NCBI GenBank assembly: GCA_022432975.1
Contig: CM039502.1
Span: 14,539,143 to 14,603,142, forward strand
DNA from: Begonia masoniana
Taxonomy: Eukaryota; Streptophyta; Magnoliopsida; Cucurbitales; Begoniaceae
Direction: 5' to 3'
DNA length: 64,000 nucleotides
Shown here: piece by piece, positions 44,521-55,491 of the stretch
Numbering within the stretch: position 1 is the first letter of the stretch
Layout: every line of letters starts with the position of its first letter
Made by a program: the position numbers and the translations under genes
Notes under the pieces: model-generated
Seen by the model: the letters and a program-made list of their open reading frames with translations, nothing else
What the model was told of the DNA's origin: nothing
Database searches by the model: none

Positions 44521-45671
44521 TCCGAAATGCAGCAATCTTTGTACACACATCAACTATGGTTCGCGAACCTATAACAGGCAAAATCAGACATTAACCTAAA
44601 CTTCAAAAAAATTTAAGGTTTAACTAACCTAAACTTGTTAACTAAAGAAAAATGGTTACTTTTATTGAAGGAAACGGAAGAAAACAGGAGAAACAAAGTT
44701 TTGGAAATTTGTCTCAGGCACCTGGAAGAGAGAACCGAGAAGAAAAGATGAAAATTGCAAGTTGGAGTGTTTTCATGTTGGAGGAAAGGAGGAAGAGGGG
44801 CTTGGCTTCTCCAACAAGTTTGCCAAGTGTCAAACATTCATTAGTTCCCTCCCACCTACCTTAATTGGTTTCCTATATTGCCCTTCCATTGGTTTTTTTA
44901 ACTAAATTACTATTTAGTTCGTCAAATCAGTTTTACGAATCACTCACATTCAATTGAAACCATTGGTAAATTCATAAAAATATACATTGTATAAATATTC
45001 CCATTAATTTCGTCTAATAGTTCAAGGAATATTTACATGGCAAAAATGTCGGGTTTTACAAATCCGTACGTAGAAAACTAGCCGTTGTGGTCTGCAGTCT
45101 ATATTACTTTCAATAGAAGACTTCATGATTTAGATGATGTTATCTTAGTGGACGAAAACTGTTCGGTAGACATTGATCTTGCAGAGCATTCTCAAATTAT
45201 ACTTTCGGTCGACATTGATTTTGGTAGACTTTAGAATCTGGTCGACTTGATTTTGGTCGTCATTGATTTTGGTAGACTTCAGAAACTGGTTGACTTGATT
45301 TTGGTCGTCATTGATTTCGGTAGACTTCAAAAACTGGTCGACAAAATTCCCACAGACGACTTCTGGCTTTAGTGTATTGATCGATATTCAATTGGATCTG
45401 CCATCGGTCGACTTTGCTTTGTCCAGTTGATATATCTAGCGGATGACATTCAAATCTGCTTTGACAGCGGTCAATGTTCCTTTTGGCAGACGACTTATAC
45501 GTCTGGTTAACATTATGCATGCACCAGTCTTGACTAACAACACTTAATCAAAAACGTTAGAAAAACATAATACCTTTTGTAAAAGGGCATTCTCAATTAA
45601 CTGCAATAACTAATATCACTCATTTCTTATAATCATCAATTTATATATTTCAAGTTAATCACAATCATAAA

Positions 45672-45872
45672 AAACATAGTTAGACTTAAACATATTTTAA
45701 GTTAACAATCTCCCCCTTTTTGATGATGACAAATATAAAAAAACATAGTTAGACTTAAACATATTTTAAGTTAACAATCTCCCCCTTTTTGATGATGACA
45801 AATATAAAAAAACATAGTTAGACTTAAACATATTTTAAGTTAACAATCTCCCCCTTTTTTATGATGACAAAT
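45672..45872 (-). repeat. Triplicated LTR end plus purine tract (about 69-bp unit)
   Basis: Three tandem copies of AACATAGTTAGACTTAAACA, TATTTTAAGTTAACA, ATCTCCCCCTTTTT and GATGATGACAAATAT. Each contains the LTR terminus (TGTTAAC on the minus strand) joined to the polypurine tract (AAAAAGGGGGAGAT on the minus strand). Only the outermost copy, ending at 45707, bounds the LTR. Confidence 0.93.
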
Positions 45873-46165
45873 ATAAAATGATTAAACATATACTCCCCTA
45901 TACTCTATGCATTCAACCAACATATATAATATATACTCCCCATACTCTATGCATTCAACCAATTGCAATATACTTTTCTTCCCCTTTGACATTATCAAAA
46001 AAAAAATTTTAACAAGCAGTGTAATATACACAAGTGGAAGGAATAAATAGGGATAAGAATTCAAAGCGCTAAACTTGTCCTAAGATAGTCCTAGGTTGCT
46101 AAACTAGCTAACCGAGACATAGTGTAAAATGAAGGAATGGATTACACATCGGAAGAAACAACATC
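45873..46165. other. Non-coding 3' part of the copia internal region
   Basis: A duplicated run ATACTCCCC(T)ATACTCTATG CATTCAACCA occurs at about 45890-45960. Nothing else recognised. Confidence 0.5.
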
Positions 46166-48240
46166 CTAGTTCATGCGGGCGTAGAAATCCCTCGCACATC
46201 TGAATATAGGTTCATCTTGATCCTCATCTGCCGTTTCCTCAGCTAGAACATTAGTAACAAGAGAAACAGGAGGAATTCTGTCTCCATCATTTGCATCCCC
46301 TGCATCCCCTACTTTTGCCATTGGAACACCAGCTTGAGGCTCTAGCTCATCAACAGGTTCAGTCATGACAATATGATCAGAACCAACAACTGGATCAATG
46401 AATGCCTTATCCTCACAAACAACAGCAACTTGAGCAGTAGCATCTCCAACAGCACTGAGAGAGGCAGCCAAAGGCTCATCACCCGAAGGAGCAGCTGGAG
46501 AAGCTAGACGAACTTCCTCATGATCCTCTCCACCTTCGTCCAAACCATCATCCACAGGAGTGGCTCACTATCACTGCTAGCCAAATGTGTGCTAAGATAT
46601 CTAATGTTAGTGATAACCCGGTCAGACTCCCGTCAAATTTGATCTGCCAAATGACTTGTATTGAATCTAATGGAAGAGGTGACATCGTTAATAGCTTTAC
46701 TTTGTTCCTTTTCCACTTGATCAATACGATCGTGAAGTCCGTGAATAGCAGATATGAAATGATCATACCGAGAGAGGGTGGTGGCTTCAAGTTGACGGAT
46801 TTGTGAGAGGCAGGAGGCTTCAAAGTGTTCTTGTCATGACACAATGAAAGCTTCAAAATGATCTTGTCAGGCAATATAAAGGGACTGAAAGGATTCGATG
46901 GCTGTCCCAAGGCTTTCTATACACACCCTAAGCTCATGATATTGTTCCTCATAAATAAAATTCCTCACAGGAGGATTGGAACTACCTTGAGTTCAAGGAG
47001 GAACACGAGCTGACAAGTCAGGAGCCTGTGTTGGCGAAGGAGCAGGAATTGAAATGGAGAGATGTGGAAAAGTAGTGGCTGGAACTTCCGGAGGATCAAG
47101 TAGAAAATTTTGATCATGAAAGCCCTCGGTAGCTGTTAGGAGAAAGTCCGAGCAAGTTGGAAGAGCTGAAATGTGAGACCCTTAAATCTGAGGAGGATCA
47201 AAAGACAGAATATAAGACTCTTCTTGAGCATCGGACTCTTCTTCCTCCTCCAATAGCACTCTTCGCCTTTTTTGACGTTCAGGAATAGCCTGAGAGGCAT
47301 GGCTTCTTGAAACACCTCCCCCTGTTTCTTTGTCATACAAAACAACTTGCTTATTTCTTGCAATTCCCATTCTCAGCAAGGTAGAAGCAGAAAAGTGATC
47401 AATGTTCTTCAACAAAGGCTCGTCTTCAGCCGGCAAGTGAACACCAAATCTATGGAAGATCTTCATTAAGAGAAGATTATATGGAAGAGATTTTGATGCA
47501 ATTTTGACAACTTGGAGCATCCGTTTCAGAATTATGCTCCTAATGTGAAATGGTTCTTTACGAAAAAACCTGTAAAGAATGAAGAGATCCATGCCACTGA
47601 CATGGTCTCGATGGCCATCTCTGAGAAGGATGTTGTAATTGATCATCTGATGAAAGACTTTGGCCCTTATATTCAAATCATTGCCCTTGAGCCTCAGAGA
47701 AGTGTTGTTTGGATCCTTGAAAATCTCTTTGGCTAAAACAAGTCCCTTTGGTTTTCTAACGAGGGGAGGATCTTTGGAAATCTCAAAATATTTGGGCATA
47801 TCATTTAGAAACTCACGATTGAGCAATTCATGAATCTTTTCTTGTGTCAGCTCAATGTGTCTTCCATACACATAGTTGTGGATAACAAGAGGCGTAGAGG
47901 AGTGTTCTAGATTTACATAAAACATTCTAATTGGGGTTTCGTAGTAAGAAGAACCTAGTTCAAATAGTCCTAATAACTCCATTTCATGGAGAGACTTCTC
48001 TAGATGTAACCCATAAAGGTCCTTAAACACAACTCCTCTACTTCTAATGAGAGGCTTCTCTTCAAAATCTTCATAGTACCTTTTAAATGCAGCTTCATTG
48101 AGAAGCTGTGGAGAAGGCCATTGAAGAGAAGGAGGTTACACTATAGGTGGAAACTCTATTTGATCTGCACTATTCTACTTCTTCCTTGAAAAAGTTAATC
48201 CGGAGTTAGAGGAGGATGCCTTTTATCGAGCAGAGATAAG
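46166..48240 (-). pseudogene. Third ORF downstream of copia pol (plant transposon protein-like)
   Basis: The best frame is 48030-47182 (282 codons): MFKDLYGLHLEKSLHEMELL, FYVNLEHSSTPLVIHNYVYG and LNIRAKVFHQMINYNILL, resembling the 'putative plant transposon protein' family found in third ORFs of SIRE-like elements and on its own in plant genomes. The frame extends upstream through RYYEDFEEKPLIRSRG to about 48160 with a TAA. A further acidic frame 46555-46166 (MDDGLDEGGEDHEEVRL) may be its C-terminal part after frameshifts and a stop at 47182. In SIRE elements this position is often called env-like; nothing here shows a clear membrane segment. Confidence 0.65.
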
Positions 48241-48569
48241 AGAGGTGACTGGAGACGAGTGAAATTATCGTCGGAGAGACAAGAGAAGATGAGAGGTTTT
48301 TGAAAGTTTTGCGTGCTCTAGACGATAAGTAGGGTTTCTATAATCTGAATGCTAATTTAAAGGTTTTAAGAACAAATATCGTCTGATGCGTATATTGACC
48401 GTTCCCCATAACGTCCGCTTCATATATTGACGTGGTCGATATACTTCATAATACCTCAATTTTTCAACCGTTCATTCTAGAGAGATATAAGTGTTTACGA
48501 ACACATGATATCGACCGTTTAAGGTTTTTCACTTCTAATAATACCTAAACAAATTCGAATATTATTAAA
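48241..48569. other. Spacer between copia pol and third ORF
   Basis: No ORF. Contains ATCGACCGTT and CCGTTCAT-type short motifs that also occur in the LTR. Confidence 0.4.
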
Positions 48570-49910
48570 AGTCTTTTCATCTAAAGGTTTTGTGAAGATA
48601 TCAGCTAATTGATCGGATGAGTTTACGAATTCCAAATTGATATCACCTTTTTGGATGTGATCTCAAAAGAAGTGATATCTAATTTCTATGTGTTTGGTCC
48701 TAGAATGTTGGATAGGGTTCTTTGATATGTTTATGGCACTTGTATTATCACATCTAATTGGAATCCTAGCAGATTATAATCTTCTACAGTTTGTTTCATC
48801 CAAAGCATTTGTGCACAACAACTACCGGCAGTAATGTATTCACTTGCAGCTCTTAAAAGTGCCACAGAATTTTTCTTTTTGGAGTACCAAAGAGACAAGT
48901 GATTCTCCTAAGAATTGGCACGTTCTACTAGTGTTCTTCCTATCTACAAGACATCCAGCGTAGTCAGAATCAAAATATTCTACAAGATCGAATGATGTAC
49001 CTTTTGGATACCACAATCCTAAATCATAAGTGCCACTTAGGTATCTGAATATTCTTTTAACTGCATTTAGGCGAGATTCTTTAGGAGAGGCTTGGAATCT
49101 AGCACACAAGCACACACTAAACAGAATATCAGGTCTACTAGCGGTTAAGTATAGAAGAGAATCAATCATTCCTCGATATTTCTTAATATCTACACTTAAC
49201 CCATTTTCATCTTTGTCCAATTTTTTAGTGGTGCTCATTGGGGTTCTAGCTGGCTTAGAAGAACTCAGTCCAAATCTCTTTAAGAGCTCTTTAATATATT
49301 TTTCTTGACAGAAGAAAATACCATTTGGATTTTGACTAATCTGAAAACTTAAGAAGAATTTTAACTCCCCAATCATACTCATCTCAAATTCACTTTGCAT
49401 TAGGGAGGAGAACTCATCACACAGTGAGACATTCGTTGAACTGAATATGATATCATCAACATAGATTTGCACAATGGGTATGTCTTTGTCCTTTTGCATG
49501 GTAAATAGAGTTGAATCGCCCTTTTTGAACTTCCTTTCCTCAAGAAAATTCTTCAACCTATCATACCAAGCTCTAGGAGCTTACTTAAGTCCATATATAG
49601 TTTTCTTGAGCTTGAACACGTGATCATGCTTGTCATAAGATTTGAAACCAACGGGTTGCTCTACATAAACTTCTTCCATGATATATCCATTTAGAAAGGT
49701 ACTCTTTACATCCATTTGAAAGAGTGTGAAGTTCTTGTAGCAAGCATAGACTAAGAGCATCCTAATTAAGTCTAAGCGAGCTACTGGAGCAAAGGTTTTT
49801 TCAAAATCTATCATTTCTTCTTTGTTGTACCCCTAGGCAACCAATCTAGCCTTGTTTCTAACAACTATCTCATTTTCATCTAACTTATTCTTAAAAATTC
49901 ATTTGGTTCC
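48570..49910 (-). pseudogene. copia reverse transcriptase and RNase H
   Basis: Minus strand: KLDENEIVVRNKARLVA then a TAG, MIDFEKTFAPVARLDLIRML, FQMDVKSTFLNG and YGLK followed by a TAA (49581). After it: RAWYDRL, the catalytic YVDDIIF, FLSFQISQ, the linker to RNase H (SRPDILFSVCLCARFQ), and RNase H ([44 protein letters not shown] then TGA, QLADIFTKPLDE). A frameshift occurs near 48840 and a lost base near 48770. Stops fit CAG or CAA decay. The enzyme would convert element RNA into cDNA. Confidence 0.93.
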
Positions 49911-51160
49911 TATAATTGGATGATCTTTAGGCCTTAGAACAAGTTCCCATACATTGTTCCTTTCAAATTGATTCAACTCTTCTTGCATGGCTACTATCCA
50001 ATTTTCATCTAACTCGGCTTCCTCAAATTTCTTAGGTTCTATTTGAGAGATGAATGTAACATTAGCATAAAGATTCCTAAGAGACGCTCTAGTTTTGACT
50101 CCTAAGGAAGGATCACCTAGAATGTCATCTATTGGATGATTTTTGACAAATCTCCAATCCTTAGAGAGATCATTATTTTCATATTTTATTAGAGCTAATT
50201 CTAAAGAGTTTGACGGAGGCTCTATGGTGGTTTCTCCTTGAATATCTTCACTAGGTTTGTCTAATGAGAGAGAATCCAACTGCTTTTCTAATTTATCATC
50301 CTCATCCACATTGATTGTGGGATGGGGTGATTCATCAAAGTTAACATGTATGGATTCTTCTACAACTAGTATTCTTTTGTTAAAGACCCTATAGGCTTTA
50401 CTAGTTAATGAATATCCAAGAAATATAACAAGATCAGATTTGGAATCGAATTTTTCTAAGTGATCCTTGGTATTTAGGATGAAACACTTACACCCAAAGG
50501 CTCTAAAAAATTTGACACGAGAGATTTTCCCATTCCAAAGCTCATAAGAGGTCTTCTCTAGAATAGGCCTTATAGAGACCCTGTTTAACACATAGCAAGC
50601 TGTGGAAACAGCTTTTGCCCAAAAGTATTTTGGAAGAGAGTTCTCGTTGAGCATGGTCCTAGCAAGCTCTTAAAGAGACCTATATTTGCTCTCAACAATA
50701 CCATTTTGTTGAGGGGTCCTAGGGGATGAGAAATTATGCTCAATTTCATGTTTGAGGCACAAGAGTTCAAATCGCGCATTCTCAAATTCTCCACCATGAT
50801 CACTACGAATGGCTACAACGGTGAGATTCTTTTCATTTTGAACTCTTTTCCTAAAGCTAGAGAAGATGCCAAATGTTTTGTCCTTTGACTTTAAGAAGAA
50901 CACCCATGTGAACCTAGAGAAGTCATCTACTATAACATAAGCATAGAGTTTTTCTCCTAGGCCGGCCACATTAGAAGGACCGAAAAGGTCCATGTGAAGT
51001 AGTTGTAGGGGCTTGGAGAGATTGCATTCTTTGATGCAAAAGAACTTTTGATTTGCTTGCCCATTTGGCAAGCTTCACAAACTTTATCCTTCTCAAAGAA
51101 TATTTTTGGAATCCCTCTAACTAGATTATTCTTAGTCATCTTAGCTAAGGTATCTCTACT
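49899..51160 (-). pseudogene. copia integrase
   Basis: Minus strand: the zinc-binding region ends with CEACQMGKQIKSSF (frame 51139-50957), a frameshift follows near 51040, then the core: LLHMDLFGPSNVAG, VDDFSRFTWVFFLKSKD, IRSDHGGEF and PQQNGIVESKYRS give D, D and E. A TAA stop at 50670 separates the C-terminal part (NSLPKYFWAKAVSTACYVLN, FGCKCFILN, FLGYSLTSKAYRVFN), which runs to a TGA at 49899 in place of Trp. The linker with HPIDDILGDPSLGVKTR is typical of copia pol. Confidence 0.93.
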
Positions 51161-51600
51161 TACGTGTCCTAATCTTCTATGTCAAGTCCAACTATCAACC
51201 AACAGATTCATAACAAAATATTTTTCATCAAAACATTCAATATTATCTAAATCAATTATATACACATTTTCTTCTCTATAACCTACAAACATAATTTTAC
51301 TACTTGAGCTATCTTTAATTATACATGATTTAGATTCAAAAACAACTTTATATCCTTTATCACACAATTGACTAATGCTTAGCAAATTATGTTTTAGGTC
51401 TTCAACTAATAAAACATTCTCAATTATAGGATTAGTGTCAATACCTATGTTGCCAATGACAACTATTTTCCCTTTTTGATTTCCGCCAAAAGTGACGTTT
51501 TCTTTCTTTTTGTTGACATAGGCAAACTTTGAGGAGTCCCCCGTCATATGTCTTGAGCATCCGCTATCAAGATATCATAAGTTCTTCATGGGAGAGCTCA
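51150..51600 (-). pseudogene. copia aspartic protease and gag-pre-integrase
   Basis: Minus strand LDSGCSRHMTGD (near 51565-51535) is the copia protease active site. The frame 51547-51182 continues with GKIVVIGNIGI, VEDLKHNLLSISQLCDKGYK and ends at a TGA at 51182, followed by the HLRRLGHV-type gag-pre-integrase region. A stop or frameshift near 51570 breaks the link to gag. Confidence 0.88.
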
Positions 51601-51750
51601 CCACCTACAAGAAATATAATCATGTAACCTTCTTTGGTACCCAAATTTTTTGGGTCCTAGTGTTAAGTTTGGTTCTCTTAGGAACCCATTGTAGCTTAAC
51701 AAATGATTTAAGATTGTTAAATTTTAATGGACATACAAATGATTTATGAC

Positions 51751-53171
51751 CTACCTCATTACATGTATGACATGTGGATGGTTTGACGAAAAAGTTCTTG
51801 TATACTTTTTTTTATTAGATTTTTCGTAACCAATTTCAGCCTTATCAAATGTTACTCTTTGATTTCCTAGGAGCATATTCAAGTTCTTGCTTCCATTAGT
51901 AAATTTCAAGACTATATCATTCAACCTATCGTTTTTAGTCTTGAGTTCACTAATTTCCTTTTCATGTAAGTTACTCTCCTTAGCATGCTTTTCGCTCAAG
52001 TTTGCATTTTCTTTCATTAACAAGTTGTATTTAGACTTAAGCATGCTATATTGTTTAACTAAGTCATTGAATGCATCAATTAGATCGCCATCATCATTAT
52101 CACTATCACTAGAAGAATCACATACCTCATTTTTCTTGGCCATGAAGCACAAGTTGGCTACTTCCTCGTCTTCGAAGGAGGTGTCACTTTCACTATCATC
52201 CCACGTAGTTTTTATTGCCCTCTTCTTGAATTGCTTGGGACCCTTCTTGGCTTGAGGACATTCAGCCTTGATGTGACCCGGCTTCCCACACTCAAAGCAA
52301 GTGATCTCCTTATCCTTTTGAGACTTGTCTCCCTTTGAGAATCTCCTACCTTGCATCTTTTTCTGTTGAAAAAATTTGCTGAATTTTCTCATTATAAATG
52401 CAATCTCCTCATCATCCTCTTCTTGTTCAAACTCTTCGGGTTTGCTTGATGAGGCCTTGAGAGAAATGTCTTTTCTCTTGGAGACTTCCTTTTCTTTGAG
52501 ATCTTCCTTCTCATTGGCTCTCATTGTTATCTCATGCTTCATGAGAAGCCAATAAGTTCTTCCAACTTGAGGACTTTGAGATCCCTAGCTTTTTGAATGG
52601 CTGTCACTTTGGGTTGTCATCCTCTTGGTAGACACCTAAGAATCTTTCTTACCAATTCTTCATTTGGATACGTTCTACCAAGTACTTTCAAACTATTAGT
52701 AATGTTAGTAAAACGAGTAAACATTGAACTAATAGATTCATCCTTTTCCATAGAGAATAATTCATATTTGTGCACCAACATACTCATTTTACTTTCCTTT
52801 ACTTGATTTGTTCCTTCATGAGTTATTTCAAGTAAACGCCAAATCTCAAATGCACTATCACACCCTTATACCCTATTAAATTCATCTCTATTTAAGGCAC
52901 AATACAAGGTATTTATTACTTTGGCATTTAAACTTAGATTGCGTTTATCTGAATCATCTAATTCATTTACCGGCTTTGGAACACTTATACCATTTTCGGT
53001 TTTCATAGCTTTAAATGGACCATTTTCAATAATACTCCATAATTCATAGTCCATTGCTTGAATAAAAATTCTCATCCTAGTTTTTCAATATACATAGTCA
53101 TTTCCATCAAAAAGACGTAGCCTAGAAGTGGATTGTCCCTCTACGTATAAAGTGTTTGTGTTGAATGCCAT
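51751..53171 (-). pseudogene. copia gag with CCHC zinc knuckle
   Basis: The start is the ATG at 53171-53169 (MAFNTNTLYVEGQS). A TGA near 53085 interrupts the frame before RIFIQAMDYELWSIIENGPF, and the frame at 53075-52866 ends in NRDEFNRV. Further frames continue through the UBN2/gag core to 52542-51751, with CFECGKPGHIKAECPQAKKG (52293-52234), an acidic stretch and a Lys/Glu-rich coiled-coil-like tail (51960-51880). Gag length of about 470 codons fits SIRE-type elements. Confidence 0.9.
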
Positions 53172-53228
53172 TGTAAATGTATCACAATATTTTTCTAACT
53201 CACAAATATGACAATATTCAACTTAGTC

Positions 53229-53239
53229 TCTGATACCAA
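53229..53239 (-). other. Primer-binding site of the copia element
   Basis: The minus strand reads TTGGTATCAGA, one base from the inner end of the 5' LTR (53241). Complementary to initiator methionine tRNA. Confidence 0.9.
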
Positions 53240-53864
53240 CTGTAGGATCGTGATTGTCTAGGGGGGGTGAATTAGAAATTTCTTAACCTAAAAGTTTTTA
53301 AGAATGCAAATTAGTTTTATCTTATCTTTTCTCTTTGTGTGCAATTACTAACAAGCACTTAAAAATAAGAGTAAGAGAAATAGATTGACACCGATATTTT
53401 TACGTGGTTTGGCCAACCTTCCCTACATCCAAGCTTCAAGGTTTCCCCTTTGAAGATCTTTTTCTTTTTCTCAGCGAGATTTCTTGATCGAACTTCACGG
53501 GCGTCGATCTACGGCCTTACAACTTTGGATTGAACTTTACGGGCATCAATCCACTGCCTTCAAGTTTTACAATGATGAAAAATATAGAGCACAAAACTAC
53601 ACTCTCTCAAAAAGCAAAATCTCAAGTTTAGATGTATAGAGGTGTAGAGAGTCGAAGAGTATTACAAACTTAAGCTCGTGAGAGTTGAGAGAGGATTGTT
53701 CAAGTTGGCAAAAAGTCCTTCTCCCAGACTTCAATCGTCTATTAATACTGGTATCTGTAATCTGCTTTACATTCGGACGTGTAACGACCCCTTTTCCCAG
53801 CAAGATATTGTTCGCTCTGGGGATTGGGCCGCAGCCCAATATCCTCCCCTCATGAATTTGTTTG

Positions 53865-53943
53865 GCGAGGACTTCCCAGTCGGTCACCCAACCTGGTACT
53901 ACTCTCGCCGAAGCACTTTTAACTTCGGAGTTCTTATGGGATC
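53865..53943 (-). promoter_or_regulatory. 5S rRNA-like promoter block, left Cassandra LTR
   Basis: The minus strand reads GAACTCCGAAGTTAAAAGTG then CTTCGGCGAGAGTAGTACCA and GGTTGGGTGACC, ending TGGGAAGTCCTCGC. This follows plant 5S rRNA through box A and box C with a few changes (AAGTTAAAAGTGCT for AAGTTAAGCGTGCT). RNA polymerase III promoter in Cassandra elements. Confidence 0.9.
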
Positions 53944-54349
53944 TGTTGTCAATTGTGCTCCAAAACGCGTCTTGCTATCTTGGGAGGGTCTTTTTACATG
54001 TGTTTCATTTCTACATACTTCCCCAAGCGATGTGGGATTGTGACGACCCTCCTTTCTACGACCGAACCCTCCGGCCCAACCCTCTAGGATCTGCGGAGTT
54101 TTAACCCACCTCCGGCCCCAACCGGGCCGTAGCCTCTGAGGATCCGCAGAGCATGGCTGGTCCCACCACATACGTGTCAAGTCGGGTCATCACAATCACC
54201 CCCCCTCGGGGCCCAACGTCCTCGTTGGCCACATTTCTTGTTGGGTACAGGCTCTGATACCATTTGTAACGACCCTTTTTCCCAGCAAGATATTGTCCGC
54301 TCTAGGGATTGGGCTGCAGCCCAATATCCTCCCCTCACGACTTTGTTTG

Positions 54350-54428
54350 GCGAGGACTTCCCAGTCGGTCACCCAACCTGGTACTACTCTCGCCGAAGCA
54401 CTTTTAACTTCGGAGTTCTTATGGGATC
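54350..54428 (-). promoter_or_regulatory. 5S rRNA-like promoter block, right Cassandra LTR
   Basis: Same block as in the left LTR with no differences that I could see; by orientation this is the 5' LTR copy that would drive transcription. Confidence 0.9.
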
Positions 54429-54678
54429 CGTTGTCAATTGTGCTCCAAAACGCGTCTTGCTATCTTGGGAGGGTCTCTTTACATATGTTTCATTTCCACA
54501 TACTTCCTCAAGCGATGTGGGATTGTGACGACCCCCCTTTCTACGACCGAACCCTCCGGCCAACCCTCTGGGATCCGCGGAGTTTTAACCCACCTCCGGC
54601 CTCAACCGGGCCGTAGCCTCTAAGGATCCGCGGAGCATGGGTGGTCCCACCACATACGTGTCAAGTCGGGTCATCACA

Positions 54679-55447
54679 AACAGATGGGCAGTCAGAAAGA
54701 ACGATTCAAACCTTGGAGGACATGTTAAGAGCTTGTGTTATTGATTTTCAAGGGAATTGTTGTAAAAATTTATCACTGGTAGAATTTTCTCATAACAATA
54801 GTTACCAGGCTTCAATTGGAATGGGCCCTTATGAAGCACTTTATGGAAGAAAGTGTAGATCCCCAGTACATTGGGATGAGGTTGGTGAAGGCATTCTTGT
54901 GGGACCTGATATTTTGAGACAAACTGCCGAGATTGTTACTTTAATTAGAAAGAGGATTCTTGCAGCCCAAAGTAGATAGAAAAGCTATGCAAATCGAAGA
55001 AGGAGAAAATTAGAATTTGCTGAAGGTGATAAAGTATTTTTGAAAGTTTCTCCAATGAGAGGTGTGATGCGGTTTGGAAAGAAATGCAAATTAAGCCCAA
55101 GATACATTGGCTCATTTACAATCTCATCAAGAATCGGAGAAGTTGCTTATGAGTTGAATCTACCAGATTCACTCAAGCATGTTCACAACGTGTTTCATGT
55201 ATCGATGCTGAAGAAATACGTTCCAGATCCCTCACATATTTTGCTAATGAGTTCCGAAGAAATTGTGCTCAATCCTAATCTATCTTACGAAGAGAGACCG
55301 ATTCAAATTTTGGAATCAGAAGAAAGAGAAATACGAAATATGAAGATCTCGCTTGTAAGAGTTCTATGGAAGAATCGAAATGTTGAGAAAGCAACCTGGG
55401 AAAAGGAAGAAGAAATGAGAAGATTATATCCAGAGCTTTTCAAGTAA
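54679..55447 (+). pseudogene. gypsy integrase C-terminal part and chromodomain
   Basis: The frame begins at the QTDGQSERTIQTLEDML motif (catalytic Glu) and continues YEALYGRKCRSPVHWDEVGE, a TAG at 54977-54979 (for CAG), KVSPMRGVMRFGKKCKLSPR, VHNVFHVSMLKKYVPDPSH and a chromodomain LVRVLWKNRNVEKATWEKEE, ending YPELFK at 55447. It differs clearly from the G1 pol, so this is another chromovirus family. GAGGACGAAATTTC follows, a motif I know from the 3' end of Tekay-like elements. Confidence 0.93.
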
Positions 55448-55491
55448 TTCTTTAAATTTCGAGGACGAAATTTCTTTTAAGGAGGGTAGAT

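Larger units (their letters stand above)
38890..45060 (-). mobile_element. Ty3/gypsy solo LTR (G1), minus, TSD AATCC, with nested LTR
   Basis: Plus-strand ends are TGTGACGACCCC and GTCGGGTTTTACA, the reverse of G1 LTR ends. AATCC is duplicated at 38885-38889 and 45061-45065. Flanking copia LTR sequence joins cleanly across it (compare 57450-57475). The nested LTR at 39684-43405 accounts for 3.7 kb; the rest is about 2.4 kb. It carries the hairpin and donor motif at 44471-44515 and the micro-ORF at 43981-44025, all on the minus strand. Confidence 0.94.
38302..45707 (-). repeat. 3' LTR of the copia element, interrupted at 38890-45060
   Basis: The plus strand starts TGTAGGATCGTGATTG and ends AAGTTAACA. 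Without the gypsy insertion and one TSD copy it is about 1.23 kb, matching the 1255-bp solo LTR at 26681. A 48-bp repeat (GTCGACTTGATTTTGGTCGT plus CATTGATTTCGGTAGACTTC and AGAAACTG) is present two to three times near 45200-45345. Confidence 0.93.
53780..54678 (-). mobile_element. Cassandra-type TRIM retrotransposon with 5S-like LTRs
   Basis: Two direct repeats of about 415 bp (53780-54194 and 54265-54678) enclose only 70 bp. That interior has, on the minus strand, a primer-binding site TGGTATCAGAGCC (54262-54250) next to the right LTR and a G-rich purine tract CCGAGGGGGGGTGAT next to the left LTR. Each LTR contains a 5S rRNA-like block, the mark of Cassandra. No coding. The right end joins gypsy integrase at AACAG; the left end has no matching AACAG, so the left TSD copy is gone. 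Confidence 0.93.

Noticed and set aside
53865..53943. A genuine 5S rRNA gene
   Set aside because: The block lacks the full 5S ends, is changed in box A and is repeated in two LTRs with primer site and purine tract between them, so it belongs to a Cassandra element.
53678..54616. Several 80-121 codon frames repeated twice
   Set aside because: They are the two Cassandra LTRs read through; the coding look comes from the 5S-like block.
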